From JBCCWR01 sp039193385 (GTDB lineage Bacteria; Verrucomicrobiota; Verrucomicrobiia; Methylacidiphilales; JBCCWR01), in assembly GCA_039193385.1 (NCBI GenBank), contig JBCCWR010000001.1, positions 1 to 64,000 on the forward strand: a stretch of 64,000 nucleotides of DNA, in the 5' to 3' direction. The number at the start of each line of letters is the position of its first letter. Position 1 is the first letter of the stretch. Below, piece after piece: positions 32,438-41,780 of the stretch. Both the position numbers and the translations under genes were made by a program. The notes under the pieces were generated by a model. The model was not told where the DNA came from. It searched no databases and saw nothing but the letters and a program-made list of their open reading frames with translations.

Positions 32438-35206
32438 TTATTTATTAACTATTTCACCGACATGGGTAAGTAGAACTTCCAGAAATTGTTTTTTTCTAGT
32501 TGCTGGTAGCGTATTTAACATGGAGGCATAGTAAACGACTTTCCCTTCGCCCAGATCCCCTCCTGGAGTGACGAGGGCGGCAGCATCTCCGATGTATTCG
32601 CCATCTCTTTTCACCATAGCCAAAGGCGTATAATCTACTGCATCCGGATAACTGCTTTTATGCATAAGTCGACTTGTTCTTGTTTTTGTACTTAAATTTT
32701 TCCAATTCCAATTTCTAAATTTATTTTTAAATAATTCCGCAAATTCCACAGTGCAATGACGGTCCCCTTTCTCACGAGATAGTTTAAAGCCAATTTCCGT
32801 TGAAGCTTGTTTTCCCTTTGCAGGTTGTTGTAAGGGATTACTACCTTCAGACATGACCAAAAGGACGGCACCTTCTTTAAGGCAGCTTTTCACGTAATCA
32901 TTAACCTCCCGCAGAGAAGAATCACCCGTTTTGTAACCATCATTACTCTGAGCCATGAGAATAACCGATTTAGAAGGTCGATTTTGGATGATTTTACTCC
33001 AAGGCATAAAGCGAAGGTTTAATGCTGGAGCTACATTGTTTAACTCAACAGGTAGTTTTGTTAGTTGTTCAATATCCGCATAAATGGGAGTATTCCGGAA
33101 TAAATCTTTCCATTTGGCCGTTACTTTTTCTGGGAAGAACTTGGGGTCTCTGTAATAGTCTAATACCGACTGAGGTTCATACGTTACAGGTTCTGGAGTT
33201 ATGTTGGGAAATGACACATCTTTGCCGGCTACAAGTTGACCAGCGAGTCCTGCAAGTCTCATATAAAAATCAGAAGGCATCCCTTCATAAGTGGTGAAGC
33301 GTCCTACGGGTGGATTATTCGTGCATTTGAAGATAGCCGTAGCCTCATCCACCTCATCAAACATGGCCACGTAAATCATATTGATGCCATATTGCTTAGC
33401 CAGTTCTGCCTGACGCCAGAAGAACTTACCTTGTAATCTAGGAACTAAGTTAAGTTGTGCTCCCGTCTTGAGATTGGCCCAACTAAATCCAGGATAAAGA
33501 ACCGGGTAGTAATCGAGATCATGGGTTTTGCAGACTTCCAGGTCTCCAGTTACCATTTCAGCAAAGAATTCTTCAGCCAACTCTGGAGAACGATACCTCC
33601 CCACGGTCCATGGGCTCACAACGCTGACATATTTCTTTACCAGCTCCATCCTTTCATCATCCCACTGCGCCCAGTCGTTATCAGGTAATCCGACCATGAT
33701 GGTGCATCCGCCATTTTGAGGATCTTTCATAAACTTGAATAGTTTTTCAGCAGCGGCAGGATCCCAAGGGCGGGATTTATCCGCATAGCCCCAATAAGTG
33801 ACTACGGGCGCGCCGCGGTGTCGCATATAAGCAGGGGTCTCTGTTATTTTCATTTTATGGTAGAGCAACTTCCAATCCTCTATCATCGCATTACATACCT
33901 CAGCACTGAAACTGACGTCATACATAACGGCAAAAGTACGCCCATAACGGTTAGCACCTTCACGACAATGGGATAATACAGCTATATCACCCGCGGTATG
34001 ACGATGCCTGCCTTTCGACATGAAAGTGTTGCCAAAACGTTGCTTGAAGACTCCGTGTATCTTGTAGTCCTGCATCCATTTAAAATGCCGTAGAACAGTT
34101 TTTCTATTTTTAGAGCTGAAGACATAGGCAGGCGAACCATCGTTATACTTATAGTTTGTAGCGTATTTCTCATCATCATCCAATTCGCTCATATCGGGCC
34201 ACAGGTCGACCGTGCATCGCGGAGGATCGTTGAGTACATTCCCCCAATGGACAAGCTTATCGGAGTATCCATCATCAGGATGGGCAAACCATCCCTGGTA
34301 ACCGCACATAACTTTGTTGTACAAGGTGGTATTATCCTCTGGTTCCACTATAGGTCCAGAGTATGGAACCAGCAGTTCTTCAAGCGGCAGGATGGTGTGT
34401 TCGATATTAGTAGAAAGTGTTTGTACCGGGGTAGGTTCCGTGGTCTGAGCTGTATCCGTAGCCTGAGTTGTATCCGTGGCCTGAGTTGTATCCGTAGCCT
34501 GAGTTGTATCCGTAGCCTGAGCTGTATCCGTAGCCTGAGCTGTATCCGTAGCCTGAGCTGTATCCGTGGCCTGAGCTGTATCCGTGGCCTGAGCTGTATC
34601 CGTGGTTTCAGGTTCTTTGGCTAAAGATACTATTTCGTAAGTCGTATCGGATGAAATGGGGGCTAGTGTATCTTTTGTATTAACAAGAGGGTCGACTTCG
34701 TCAGAAGTATCCTGAATCTCAATGCCTTTTTTGACGGCACGAGGTTGTACCAAATTTTGTTCATCATGATCATCACTGCCAAAGGGAAAAAATAAATAAA
34801 TGCCAGCGCCTAATATTGTCAGCAGGAAAAGAAGAGGAATGATTTTGCCCGAAGCACTCTCTTTCTTATGAACGGAGTATTTTGTATTTGAAGCTGGCCT
34901 GTTAGGTGGTCTGCTGGATATTTGAGTTGAAGCTGTTTGTGGAGCTGTAACCTTAGGTAATGGAGAAGAAATCTTGGTTACGAAGTATTGAACTCCGCAT
35001 TGACATGAAAGTTCAGAGTTGAGGTGCTCTTGTGAAAGCTGATAAACCTGACCACAATGATAACAGGTGACTTGCCAATGCACTAAGTCAGAAGCCCCCA
35101 TTGCGTAAATGGTTTTTTCACAACTACATGTGTACCATTGACCTTCTGTTTGCGTGTCAAAGGAATAAATCGATTTACACTGGGGGCACTGTGATTCGTA
35201 AGGCAT
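32438..35206 (-). CDS. Zinc-ribbon/TM protein with GH71/99-like catalytic domain
   Basis: A 922-residue composite. Two zinc-ribbon-like modules come first (CPQCKSIYSF..CSCEK and CYHCGQVYQL..CQCG, residues 8-75), then a polar stretch and one TM helix (IIPLLFLLTILGAGIYLFFPF, about 117-137). A Thr/Asp/Ala/Gln linker contains nine TDT(A/T)Q(A/T) units. From about residue 300 comes a GH71/99-like domain (VMCGYQGWFAHPDDGYSDKL, FAVMYDVSF, CTIMVGLPDNDW). The C-terminal part from about 735 resembles a flavodoxin-like/ThuA region. The enzyme part is expected outside the membrane and the ribbons inside. Upstream of the sulfatase gene. Confidence 0.82.
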   Translation of the reverse strand: MPYESQCPQCKSIYSFDTQTEGQWYTCSCEKTIYAMGASDLVHWQVTCYHCGQVYQLSQEHLNSELSCQCGVQYFVTKISSPLPKVTAPQTASTQISSRPPNRPASNTKYSVHKKESASGKIIPLLFLLTILGAGIYLFFPFGSDDHDEQNLVQPRAVKKGIEIQDTSDEVDPLVNTKDTLAPISSDTTYEIVSLAKEPETTDTAQATDTAQATDTAQATDTAQATDTAQATDTTQATDTTQATDTTQATDTAQTTEPTPVQTLSTNIEHTILPLEELLVPYSGPIVEPEDNTTLYNKVMCGYQGWFAHPDDGYSDKLVHWGNVLNDPPRCTVDLWPDMSELDDDEKYATNYKYNDGSPAYVFSSKNRKTVLRHFKWMQDYKIHGVFKQRFGNTFMSKGRHRHTAGDIAVLSHCREGANRYGRTFAVMYDVSFSAEVCNAMIEDWKLLYHKMKITETPAYMRHRGAPVVTYWGYADKSRPWDPAAAEKLFKFMKDPQNGGCTIMVGLPDNDWAQWDDERMELVKKYVSVVSPWTVGRYRSPELAEEFFAEMVTGDLEVCKTHDLDYYPVLYPGFSWANLKTGAQLNLVPRLQGKFFWRQAELAKQYGINMIYVAMFDEVDEATAIFKCTNNPPVGRFTTYEGMPSDFYMRLAGLAGQLVAGKDVSFPNITPEPVTYEPQSVLDYYRDPKFFPEKVTAKWKDLFRNTPIYADIEQLTKLPVELNNVAPALNLRFMPWSKIIQNRPSKSVILMAQSNDGYKTGDSSLREVNDYVKSCLKEGAVLLVMSEGSNPLQQPAKGKQASTEIGFKLSREKGDRHCTVEFAELFKNKFRNWNWKNLSTKTRTSRLMHKSSYPDAVDYTPLAMVKRDGEYIGDAAALVTPGGDLGEGKVVYYASMLNTLPATRKKQFLEVLLTHVGEIVNK
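34443..34604. repeat. In-frame tandem repeat, nine 18-bp units
   Basis: Nine contiguous 18-bp units of the type GCCTGAGCTGTATCCGTA (162 bases), differing at one to three positions. They encode nine six-residue units on the minus strand within the linker of the GH71/99-like protein. Such perfect-phase repeats are prone to copy-number change by slippage without altering the frame. Confidence 0.97.
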
Positions 35207-35390
35207 TTGCTTAAAAGTAAAATATTATTTGTAGGACAAAAAAAGTAAACTTTTTAGTTATAATTCTCCGAACACCAAGAGCAATTTTAGTAAAAATGCC
35301 ATAGATAACCTTGGAATAGTTCTAAAATTACTACATTTTTGCTGTACTCTATAGAAAGTCGTATTATAAAAGTTATCATAATCTATTACT

Positions 35391-35984
35391 ATGAGTAGGC
35401 TCGATAAACAGACCGTGTTGGTCCTAAATCGAAATTGGCAGGCGATCAATACCCAGAGCCCTAGAGAGTCGTTTGGACAGATGGCTACAGATGTAGCGAC
35501 TGCGCTCGACATTACGGCTGACTCCATGATTCCAACGAAGTGGAACGACTGGTTAAAATTACCTATTCGAGAGCAAGATGATTTTGTCGGCACAGTCAGC
35601 ACGAAGATTCGCATTCCCACAGTGCTTGTTTTAGCAAGGTTTGCCCGTGTTCCTGTGCGGCGTCCAGCGCTTGGTATGGATGGTATCTGGCAAAGGGATA
35701 GAGGAATCTGTCAATACACAGGGCGCATGCTCAAGCGGCATGAGGGTAATATAGACCATGTGATTCCCAGGTCGCGCGGAGGCGATACGTCATGGGAGAA
35801 CTGTGTTTTGGCAGATAAAAGGGTGAATAGTAAAAAAGGGAACCGATTGCCTTCAGAAGCTGGGTTGCGGCTTTTGAATAAACCACAAATGCCTTTAGAT
35901 GTGCCTGTTACGGCTTTACTGAAAAATTTGCATGGTATCCCAGACTGGGACTGTTTTTTGATTCATAAAAATAATAGAAGCTAA
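35391..35984 (+). CDS. HNH endonuclease family protein
   Basis: A 197-residue stand-alone HNH protein. The N-terminal part (DKQTVLVLNRNWQAINTQSP) is typical of a Planctomycetota/Verrucomicrobiota group. The HNH module has CQYTGRMLKRHEGNIDHVIP (His of DHV), RSRGGDTSWENCVLADKRVN (Asn) and the final conserved Asn/Lys in NSKKGNRLP. Only one Cys of the usual zinc pairs is evident, so a structural zinc is doubtful. Its target is unknown; no toxin or restriction partner is next to it. It converges with the lipoprotein gene at 35981. Confidence 0.85.
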   Translation: MSRLDKQTVLVLNRNWQAINTQSPRESFGQMATDVATALDITADSMIPTKWNDWLKLPIREQDDFVGTVSTKIRIPTVLVLARFARVPVRRPALGMDGIWQRDRGICQYTGRMLKRHEGNIDHVIPRSRGGDTSWENCVLADKRVNSKKGNRLPSEAGLRLLNKPQMPLDVPVTALLKNLHGIPDWDCFLIHKNNRS

Positions 35985-36910
35985 AAATAAGTAATAGCGC
36001 GCTCGATTAGCCGGGTACGTCTCGCTTCTTCTCGAAAAATTTCACCATCTCCGCCATCTTGGTTAACTTGAGAAAATTTACTTATTTCTTTTTTCACCCA
36101 GTTTCCTTTTTGATCGTCTCTGTAAGTATAACGAACTCCTGAAAATACTTCATTACCAATACCGTCTGTCTTCCACTCGATCATTCTACCCTTTCCATCA
36201 TATTGGAAGTAATCGTAGACCAAACTGCCTCTTGTTGTCTTGAGTGTTTGTTCGATAAAGCCATCCTCATCGTAATAAAATTCAGTTCGTTCATGTAGGT
36301 TGTTGTTTTCAAATCCGTTTACAAGGGTGAGTTTCAGGTCGGTATCGTAGTAATATTGATAACAGAAGCCTTCATTGCCGGAAGCATCGTAGTTAATACG
36401 TTCATTTAATAAGCCTGTTTCAGGATTGATCACTACATTGACTTGCATATTTAGTTTAGAGTCTGGTCCCGTAAATTCTTCGCGGATACAATGCCCCGAA
36501 GCATCATAAAAGCTCTTTTCTATTTTTATTAACTTATCATCTTGGGTTTGAGTTATGATTTCATGAAGTTGATGCTGTTCATCATAATGAAAAATCTGTT
36601 TGGTTTTATATCCGGCGAGATCATAAAGGGTGCGTTCCTTAATTTTACCATGCTTGTTTAATGCAATTATCTTTCGCTGGCGTCTAGTGGAGTCGTCTGA
36701 AAAATCCGTCTCGTAGTAGACTAATTTTCTCACGGATCCAGTTAGATCATGAATATCTCGCATAGCATAATCTTCCAGGCCCTCTGGCACGAGGACAGGC
36801 ACACGATGGATAGCGGCAAGGCTTAGGAGTTTGTCAGGCTGGGAGCTTTTTTTTGAACAGCTAGAGAAAAGAACTACTAGTAGACAATGGCAAATGATCT
36901 GAAGGCGCAT
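35981..36910 (-). CDS. Predicted lipoprotein with YD-type repeats
   Basis: A 309-residue lipoprotein. Signal: LQIICHCLLVVLFSSC with a lipidated Cys at about residue 18. The mature protein has repeated strand-turn-strand units such as YDLAGYKTKQIFHYDEQ, FYDASGHCIREEF, YYDEDGFIEQT and QYDGKGRMIEWKT, reminiscent of RHS/YD repeats, so a small beta-rich structure is expected. No toxin domain follows. The function is unknown. The 3' end overlaps the HNH gene by four bases. Confidence 0.75.
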   Translation of the reverse strand: MRLQIICHCLLVVLFSSCSKKSSQPDKLLSLAAIHRVPVLVPEGLEDYAMRDIHDLTGSVRKLVYYETDFSDDSTRRQRKIIALNKHGKIKERTLYDLAGYKTKQIFHYDEQHQLHEIITQTQDDKLIKIEKSFYDASGHCIREEFTGPDSKLNMQVNVVINPETGLLNERINYDASGNEGFCYQYYYDTDLKLTLVNGFENNNLHERTEFYYDEDGFIEQTLKTTRGSLVYDYFQYDGKGRMIEWKTDGIGNEVFSGVRYTYRDDQKGNWVKKEISKFSQVNQDGGDGEIFREEARRTRLIERAITYF

Positions 36911-36962
36911 TTGCCAAAATTACATTATAAAAGTGACCGTAGTGTGGCGAAAAGAATTGTGA

Positions 36963-37802
36963 TTACACAAATTCGACTTCGATTTTTTCTCCAATAAGAC
37001 CTGCTTCATACCCCTTATCAAGAAAAAGTTGAACCGCTTTTCTGCCTCTCTCACCATAATCAAGGGTAAGATCATTGACATACATACCAATAAAACGGTC
37101 TGCTTTTTCATGATCAAGCCCACGGCCTAGAGGCAATGCGTGTTTGACGCCATCGTCACGATTTTCCAGGCCATAGCTGATGCTCTCAGTTAATATTTTG
37201 GAAAGTTCTGTGATGGCTTGCTCTCCAAGGCCACGCCGAATGGCGTTGCCGCCCAGAGGCAGAGGTAGTCCCTCCGTCAATTGATTCCACCATTGGCCTA
37301 AGTCCTCAGAGACGACAAAACCCTCATCGGCATAAGTAAGTTGACCTTCGTGAATAATAACACCGACATCCGCTTTGCCCGACTTGAGTGCATCAAATAT
37401 TTCATCAAAAGGAACAACCACCGTGTCGAGCTCCGCATCGGCTTTATCGAGGTAGAGTTGTAGCGCTAGAAAAGCACTGGTCATTTTTCCTGGTACGGCG
37501 ATGCGTTTGCTAAGCAGTTCTTGTTTAAGAAATTTCTTTGGGCCGACTATCATAGGACCATAGTTATCTCCCATGCTTGCACCGCTGGAGAGAAGCGCGT
37601 AGTCCTGAGCTAGTGTGGCATAAGCATGAATGGAGACGGCCGTGACGTCTAGTTCGACTTTTCTGGCACGTTCGTTAAGAGTCTGGATGTCTTGCAGGAT
37701 GTGTTCAAACTCGTATGAGCCAGTGTCAATTTTATGCTCCGCTAGAGCATAAAACATGAAGGCGTCATCTGGGTCAGGGCTATGTCCAAGAGTAATATTC
37801 AT
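36963..37802 (-). CDS. mqnD: 1,4-dihydroxy-6-naphthoate synthase-like protein (MqnD)
   Basis: A 279-residue periplasmic-binding-protein-fold enzyme. It starts ITLGHSPDPDDAFMFYAL, then has DIQTLNERARKVELDVTAVS, LLSSGASMGDNYGPMIVG, and GVIIHEGQLTYADEG. These match MqnD, which converts cyclic dehypoxanthine futalosine to 1,4-dihydroxy-6-naphthoate in the futalosine menaquinone pathway. MqnA is a related family and remains an alternative. No other mqn gene is nearby. No signal peptide. Confidence 0.87.
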   Translation of the reverse strand: MNITLGHSPDPDDAFMFYALAEHKIDTGSYEFEHILQDIQTLNERARKVELDVTAVSIHAYATLAQDYALLSSGASMGDNYGPMIVGPKKFLKQELLSKRIAVPGKMTSAFLALQLYLDKADAELDTVVVPFDEIFDALKSGKADVGVIIHEGQLTYADEGFVVSEDLGQWWNQLTEGLPLPLGGNAIRRGLGEQAITELSKILTESISYGLENRDDGVKHALPLGRGLDHEKADRFIGMYVNDLTLDYGERGRKAVQLFLDKGYEAGLIGEKIEVEFV

Positions 37803-37867
37803 AATGTGTTGATGCGTCTCTTACTTAGAGAGCAGTAAGTGAATCACTTTTTAACAGAAATACAAAT

Positions 37868-38098
37868 TTAGATATAATCTTTACTCTCAATGGATAGAGG
37901 TGCTCTAGAAGCCAGGAATTCTGCTTGAGTAATAACGGCTTGATGGGTGGTATCAAAGCGGTAAGCGCTGCAGTTGGGGCATACGGGTGACTTGGCGACG
38001 ACAATGGAACCACAACATTCACAGACCTTATAATTATTAGGCGAGGATTTGATTTTCCGCGCTGCTTCTACGCGCTCTGCTATCTGTGGTTGACTCAT
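37868..38098 (-). CDS. Small zinc-ribbon protein, 76 residues
   Basis: The ATG at 38098 gives SQPQIAERVEAARKIKSSPN, then the ribbon CECCGSIVVAKSPVCPNC (two Cys-x2-Cys pairs) and a short polar tail. A longer frame from 38230 exists, but its N-terminus is not protein-like. The single four-Cys zinc ribbon suggests nucleic-acid or protein binding. Function unknown. Confidence 0.75.
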   Translation of the reverse strand: MSQPQIAERVEAARKIKSSPNNYKVCECCGSIVVAKSPVCPNCSAYRFDTTHQAVITQAEFLASRAPLSIESKDYI

Positions 38099-38231
38099 AG
38101 TTATTGCAAAATCGATATTCGTATTAAGATTATTTAAATTGTTAGCGAAATAAGACCAATCATAAATAAAGTTCAGTAATGGATGAATCTCAAGAAAAAA
38201 TCGAGGCAAAATACAATTTAATTGCTGCATT

Positions 38232-39728
38232 CTAGGGATTTAACTTGGAGGGTATAAGTCGGCCGGCTTTATCGGAGTGATCAGAAGCTTCCTCATGATA
38301 CTCCGCGTCCGTGTTGACACGCCACAGGTCAAAGCTGTTTTCATTCTGCTTACTAAGATTTCTGGCTGCTAGCAGCGCCGTCATCATGGAATGGTCTTGG
38401 TTGTTATATTTATGCATGCCATTGCGGCCAATGACCTGAAGGTTATCTAATTTAGCGAGTTGTTCGCGGATGATATTAATATTCTCCTGATAGCCTGGAT
38501 CATAGACAGGATAGGCTTTTTCCATTCTCACGACACAACCGTCGAAAACGTCTTTTTCATCGACTAGACCCAATTGGGAAACCTCTTTCTTGCCTAGATG
38601 AATGAGATCTTCATCCGCCATAGTCCATAATCCGTCCCCTTCAAAACAGAAGTATTCCAGTCCGATACAAGTTGTATTTGGTTCAGGCACAAGCTCCTGG
38701 CTCCAGTTATTAAAGTTCTGGATGCGTCCTAACTTGACGGAAGGGTCGTGTATATAAATCCAATTGTCGGGGAAAAGGTTTGTTTTACGCACCATAAGGG
38801 CAACGGTAAGAAAGTCGCGGTATTTCAGCTTACGGGCGGCTTGGTTGACAGATTCCGCAAGAGGCGGCTCAAAAGCTAGCACAGTCTCCCGCAGGGGTAT
38901 GGAGATAATAAATGAATTTGCTTCTACCGTATGTTCTGTTCCATCCTCTTTGAGGAAGGTGATGCTGGAAATAGACTTAGCAGTCGTACTTTCTCTATTA
39001 ATACGGGTAATCTTGGCATTCATATGCACCGAACCACCGGCTGAGATGATATCATCCCGCGTTTTTTCCCACATCATACCAGGACCAAGACGAGGATACT
39101 CAAACTCATCAATAAGTGTTTTGATGACAGAGCCATCCTTAGAAGGCATCTGAGGTAATAAAGCATTCAGAACTGCTTTGATTAGAGATAGACCTTTAAT
39201 GCGTTGCGCTGCCCAATCTGCGCTGATTTCTTCACAAGGAAGGCCCCAGACTTTTTCCGTATAAGTTTTGAAGAAAATATTAAATAACCTTTTTCCAAAG
39301 CGGTTAGTGACCCAGTCCGCAAAAGATTTTTCCGGACGTATGGGAAAAAGTCGGGCTTTGATATAACTAGCCACACAAAGAAAGCTTGTGAAGATACCTA
39401 GATTCAAAAGTGCATTCGAAGCTTTGAGTGGATAGTCAAAAAATTTCTTACGGTAGAATATTCGCGAAAGACGTTTAACTCGGATGAAATCATCCGGTAG
39501 ACGCTTGCGCCACCAGTCTGTGATTTCACTGCTCTTGCTGAAAAATCGGTGTCCGCCAATATCGAATCGATAGCCTTTATATTCGACAGTGCGGGAGATG
39601 CCGCCCACATAAGAAGGGTCTTTATCATAAATTTCAACTTGCATGCCATGTTCTTGGCATTCAGCGGCAGCTGTGAGTCCTGCTGGTCCTGCGCCAGCTA
39701 TAATAATTTTAGAAGTTTGTTTAGACAT
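38232..39728 (-). CDS. FAD-dependent oxidoreductase, UDP-galactopyranose mutase-like
   Basis: With the ATG at 39728 the protein has 498 residues. The FAD-binding start is IIIAGAGPAGLTAAAECQEH, then GGISRTVEYKGYRFDIGGHR, a pattern seen in UDP-galactopyranose mutase/protoporphyrinogen oxidase-like amine-oxidase-superfamily proteins. The C-terminal part includes NLQVIGRNGMHKYNNQDHSM. Such genes often act in surface glycan assembly. The start overlaps the stop of the 219-residue gene upstream by eight bases (ATGTCTAA), so the two are coupled. The exact reaction is unknown. Confidence 0.85.
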   Translation of the reverse strand: MSKQTSKIIIAGAGPAGLTAAAECQEHGMQVEIYDKDPSYVGGISRTVEYKGYRFDIGGHRFFSKSSEITDWWRKRLPDDFIRVKRLSRIFYRKKFFDYPLKASNALLNLGIFTSFLCVASYIKARLFPIRPEKSFADWVTNRFGKRLFNIFFKTYTEKVWGLPCEEISADWAAQRIKGLSLIKAVLNALLPQMPSKDGSVIKTLIDEFEYPRLGPGMMWEKTRDDIISAGGSVHMNAKITRINRESTTAKSISSITFLKEDGTEHTVEANSFIISIPLRETVLAFEPPLAESVNQAARKLKYRDFLTVALMVRKTNLFPDNWIYIHDPSVKLGRIQNFNNWSQELVPEPNTTCIGLEYFCFEGDGLWTMADEDLIHLGKKEVSQLGLVDEKDVFDGCVVRMEKAYPVYDPGYQENINIIREQLAKLDNLQVIGRNGMHKYNNQDHSMMTALLAARNLSKQNENSFDLWRVNTDAEYHEEASDHSDKAGRLIPSKLNP

Positions 39729-40380
39729 TTTCAGTATAATAATAGGCGAAGCCACGAACGCGCTGATAGTGAACGTAGCCGCTAAGACCTTCAATAAGAA
39801 AGTCGGGCGACAGTTTGGCCATCGGTGTGCTAAGGGCAGTAGATAGTTTTTTTGCGAACGCTAAGTCATTGTGAGCCACCATCGTTGTGGCAGGGTTTGG
39901 GAAACTCGTGATTTCATCCAGGGAAATTTCACGAGGCTCTCCTGTTGAAACTTTGTTTAATATAAGATCATGTAGCGTAGTGAGAAGGTTGTAGCGGGGG
40001 GAATGATGAAGCCAGTGAAAGACTTCATACTCGGTAACACAGGATAATTCTTTTTTGTCAAAAAATGTTTTCTGTATCCACCCCTTTATGCCTTTACGCT
40101 CATTAAAATCTTTAAAGCCTCTTTTAATTCGGCCTGCACGAAGTTTATTTCTTTTAACACCCTCTTTCAAATAAGAGGGAAGCTTACCGGTATTTTTTTG
40201 TGGGTTTAATCCCATGCGATATTCCTCAGGCATAACGTCGCCTTCGTAGCCTAGCACTTTAGTAAGGCCTTCCGGAGTGCTTGCTTCCTGGATAAGTTCT
40301 TCAGTGGCATCGCCAATGATGGATGTATTAATGGCAACTCGGTATGCTTGCAAAGACAAGTACATCATAAACACTACCAT
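39721..40380 (-). CDS. Hypothetical protein coupled to the FAD oxidoreductase
   Basis: Not recognised. Using the ATG at 40380 the product is 219 residues; a TTG at 40458 would add 26 but would leave only 12 bases to the divergent DUF309 gene. It has a hydrophobic N-terminus (MVVFMMYLSLQAYRVAIN) and a basic middle (KRNKLRAGRIKRGFKDFNER), then a globular C-terminus (TEYEVFHWLHHSPRYNLL). It overlaps the oxidoreductase start by eight bases, so the two probably work together. Confidence 0.65.
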   Translation of the reverse strand: MVVFMMYLSLQAYRVAINTSIIGDATEELIQEASTPEGLTKVLGYEGDVMPEEYRMGLNPQKNTGKLPSYLKEGVKRNKLRAGRIKRGFKDFNERKGIKGWIQKTFFDKKELSCVTEYEVFHWLHHSPRYNLLTTLHDLILNKVSTGEPREISLDEITSFPNPATTMVAHNDLAFAKKLSTALSTPMAKLSPDFLIEGLSGYVHYQRVRGFAYYYTENV

Positions 40381-40470
40381 GCTTGGAGAGTTCAAGGCGT
40401 TTGACAAGATCAAAGACAATGGTGATGGTAAGAAGTTGTGTTTCGTATCTGAACTCAATGAAGTAATACG

Positions 40471-40935
40471 ATGAGTAAGAAATCTCCGAAAATAGCCAAG
40501 TTAATCGAAAATTGTCACCGCGAAGGCCTTGACCCTCACTATGTCGGTTATTTTCAATGTTTTAATCAAGAACTCTACTATGAAGCGCATGATGTTTTGG
40601 AGGAGTTATGGCTACAAGAAGGGAAACAAGGAGAGAATTATGCGTATTACAAGGGCCTCATTCAGGCAGCTGGAGCCTTTGTTCATATGCAAAAGCATGA
40701 TCAGTTTCCCCAACATAAGACACATGGCCGGCGGCTCGAGCCTGCATCCCGTTTGTTAAAGTTGTCACTAGACAATTTAGCAGGATATGGTGACGAATAT
40801 TTGGAGTTTGATCTCAAACAATTTCGAAAACTGTGCCAGCATTACCTTGATCAGCTTCTGGAGAGGTATTGCAAAGTAAATCCCTGGACTAGAGGCAGTG
40901 GGCCAAAATTATCCCTAGTCGAAAGGAATGCTTGA
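40471..40935 (+). CDS. DUF309 family protein
   Basis: A 154-residue all-helical protein. The DUF309 core is FNQELYYEAHDVLEELWLQE followed by YKGLIQAAGAFVHMQK, with the conserved His/Glu residues that may bind metal. The family has no assigned function. It is divergent from the preceding coupled pair, with little space for a promoter, and its stop lies 21 bases before the end of the convergent OmpA-like gene. Confidence 0.85.
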   Translation: MSKKSPKIAKLIENCHREGLDPHYVGYFQCFNQELYYEAHDVLEELWLQEGKQGENYAYYKGLIQAAGAFVHMQKHDQFPQHKTHGRRLEPASRLLKLSLDNLAGYGDEYLEFDLKQFRKLCQHYLDQLLERYCKVNPWTRGSGPKLSLVERNA

Positions 40936-40955
40936 GCAAGAAACTCTTTACCCTT

Positions 40956-41780
40956 CTAAGATTTTTGGCTCAGAACAATTTCAATACGTCGATTCTTGGC
41001 CTTATTCTCCTTCGAGTCATTAGGAGCTATAGGTCTTTGCTCGCCGTAGCCCACAGCCGTGAGCTTTTCACTGGGAATACCACAGACTTCGCTCAGATAG
41101 CGTACGGCTGCAATGGCACGAGCCGCAGAAAGATCCCAGTTGGAAGGAAAACGAAAAGTATTAATGGGCACATTATCAGTATGTCCTTCGACGCTAATAA
41201 TTTGATCATCTTCGCCAGCAAGAGCGAGAGCGACCTTATCAAGAACGTCTTTTCCTTCTTTGCGAAGGGTTGAAGAGCCAGAGTTAAAAAGAATTTTGCT
41301 CGCTACATTGACAGTTAATTTGTCTTTGAGGCGAGAAATCAGTACATCCTGGCTTTCTACTGTCTTACGTAATTTTTCTTCCAGAGAGGCTTGAGTCATT
41401 TCGCTCTCTTTCATCTCTTTTTCGAACTTTTTACGCTGTTCTTCAAACAGGGAGCGTTCTTTGGTTAATTTAGTCTCGGTGGCGGCAATTTGCTTTTTCA
41501 GACGCTCTTCGCGTGCTTTAAGGATTTCGGCTTGCTTGGAGGCTTCTTCGAGTTTAGAGCGTTCTCCCGTAAGGATTTGCGTAAGTTCATCATTCTGAAG
41601 ATTAAGATTTTCGATAGCGACCTTGAGTTTATCAAGTTTTGTCTCGAGTTGGGTGATTCTATCCTCCCGTTCGGATAGCAGTTCAGCCTTTTTTGATCCA
41701 TCATAAAAAAAGTAAAGACCAGCGAGTATGAGGACGATGATAATAACAGCTACCAGAGCGGTTTTAGCAGTATTGTTCAT
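40956..41780 (-). CDS. OmpA-family cell-envelope protein with coiled coil
   Basis: A 274-residue protein. An N-terminal TM anchor (ALVAVIIIVLILAGLYFFY, residues 8-26) is followed by a long coiled coil (about 30-150, LSEREDRITQLETKLDKL and on). The C-terminal OmpA domain (about 158-274) has ISVEGHTDNVPIN and NWDLSAARAIAAVRYL, GYGEQRP and NRRIEIVLS, the peptidoglycan-binding signature. It links the inner membrane to peptidoglycan, like MotB or YiaD-type proteins; the MotB ion-channel Asp is not present in the TM. Confidence 0.9.
   Translation of the reverse strand: MNNTAKTALVAVIIIVLILAGLYFFYDGSKKAELLSEREDRITQLETKLDKLKVAIENLNLQNDELTQILTGERSKLEEASKQAEILKAREERLKKQIAATETKLTKERSLFEEQRKKFEKEMKESEMTQASLEEKLRKTVESQDVLISRLKDKLTVNVASKILFNSGSSTLRKEGKDVLDKVALALAGEDDQIISVEGHTDNVPINTFRFPSNWDLSAARAIAAVRYLSEVCGIPSEKLTAVGYGEQRPIAPNDSKENKAKNRRIEIVLSQKS

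Noticed and set aside
34443..34604. Regular repeats suggestive of a CRISPR array
   Set aside because: Units are 18 bp, directly adjacent with no spacers, and lie in frame inside a gene.
34247..34624. A rightward frame with many SCIRSL/SCIRGL repeats
   Set aside because: It is the antisense reading of the 18-bp tandem repeat in the linker of the GH71/99-like gene; no independent coding evidence.
40956..41780. MotB flagellar stator
   Set aside because: The OmpA-like end fits, but the TM lacks the essential Asp, a coiled coil intervenes and no motA is adjacent.
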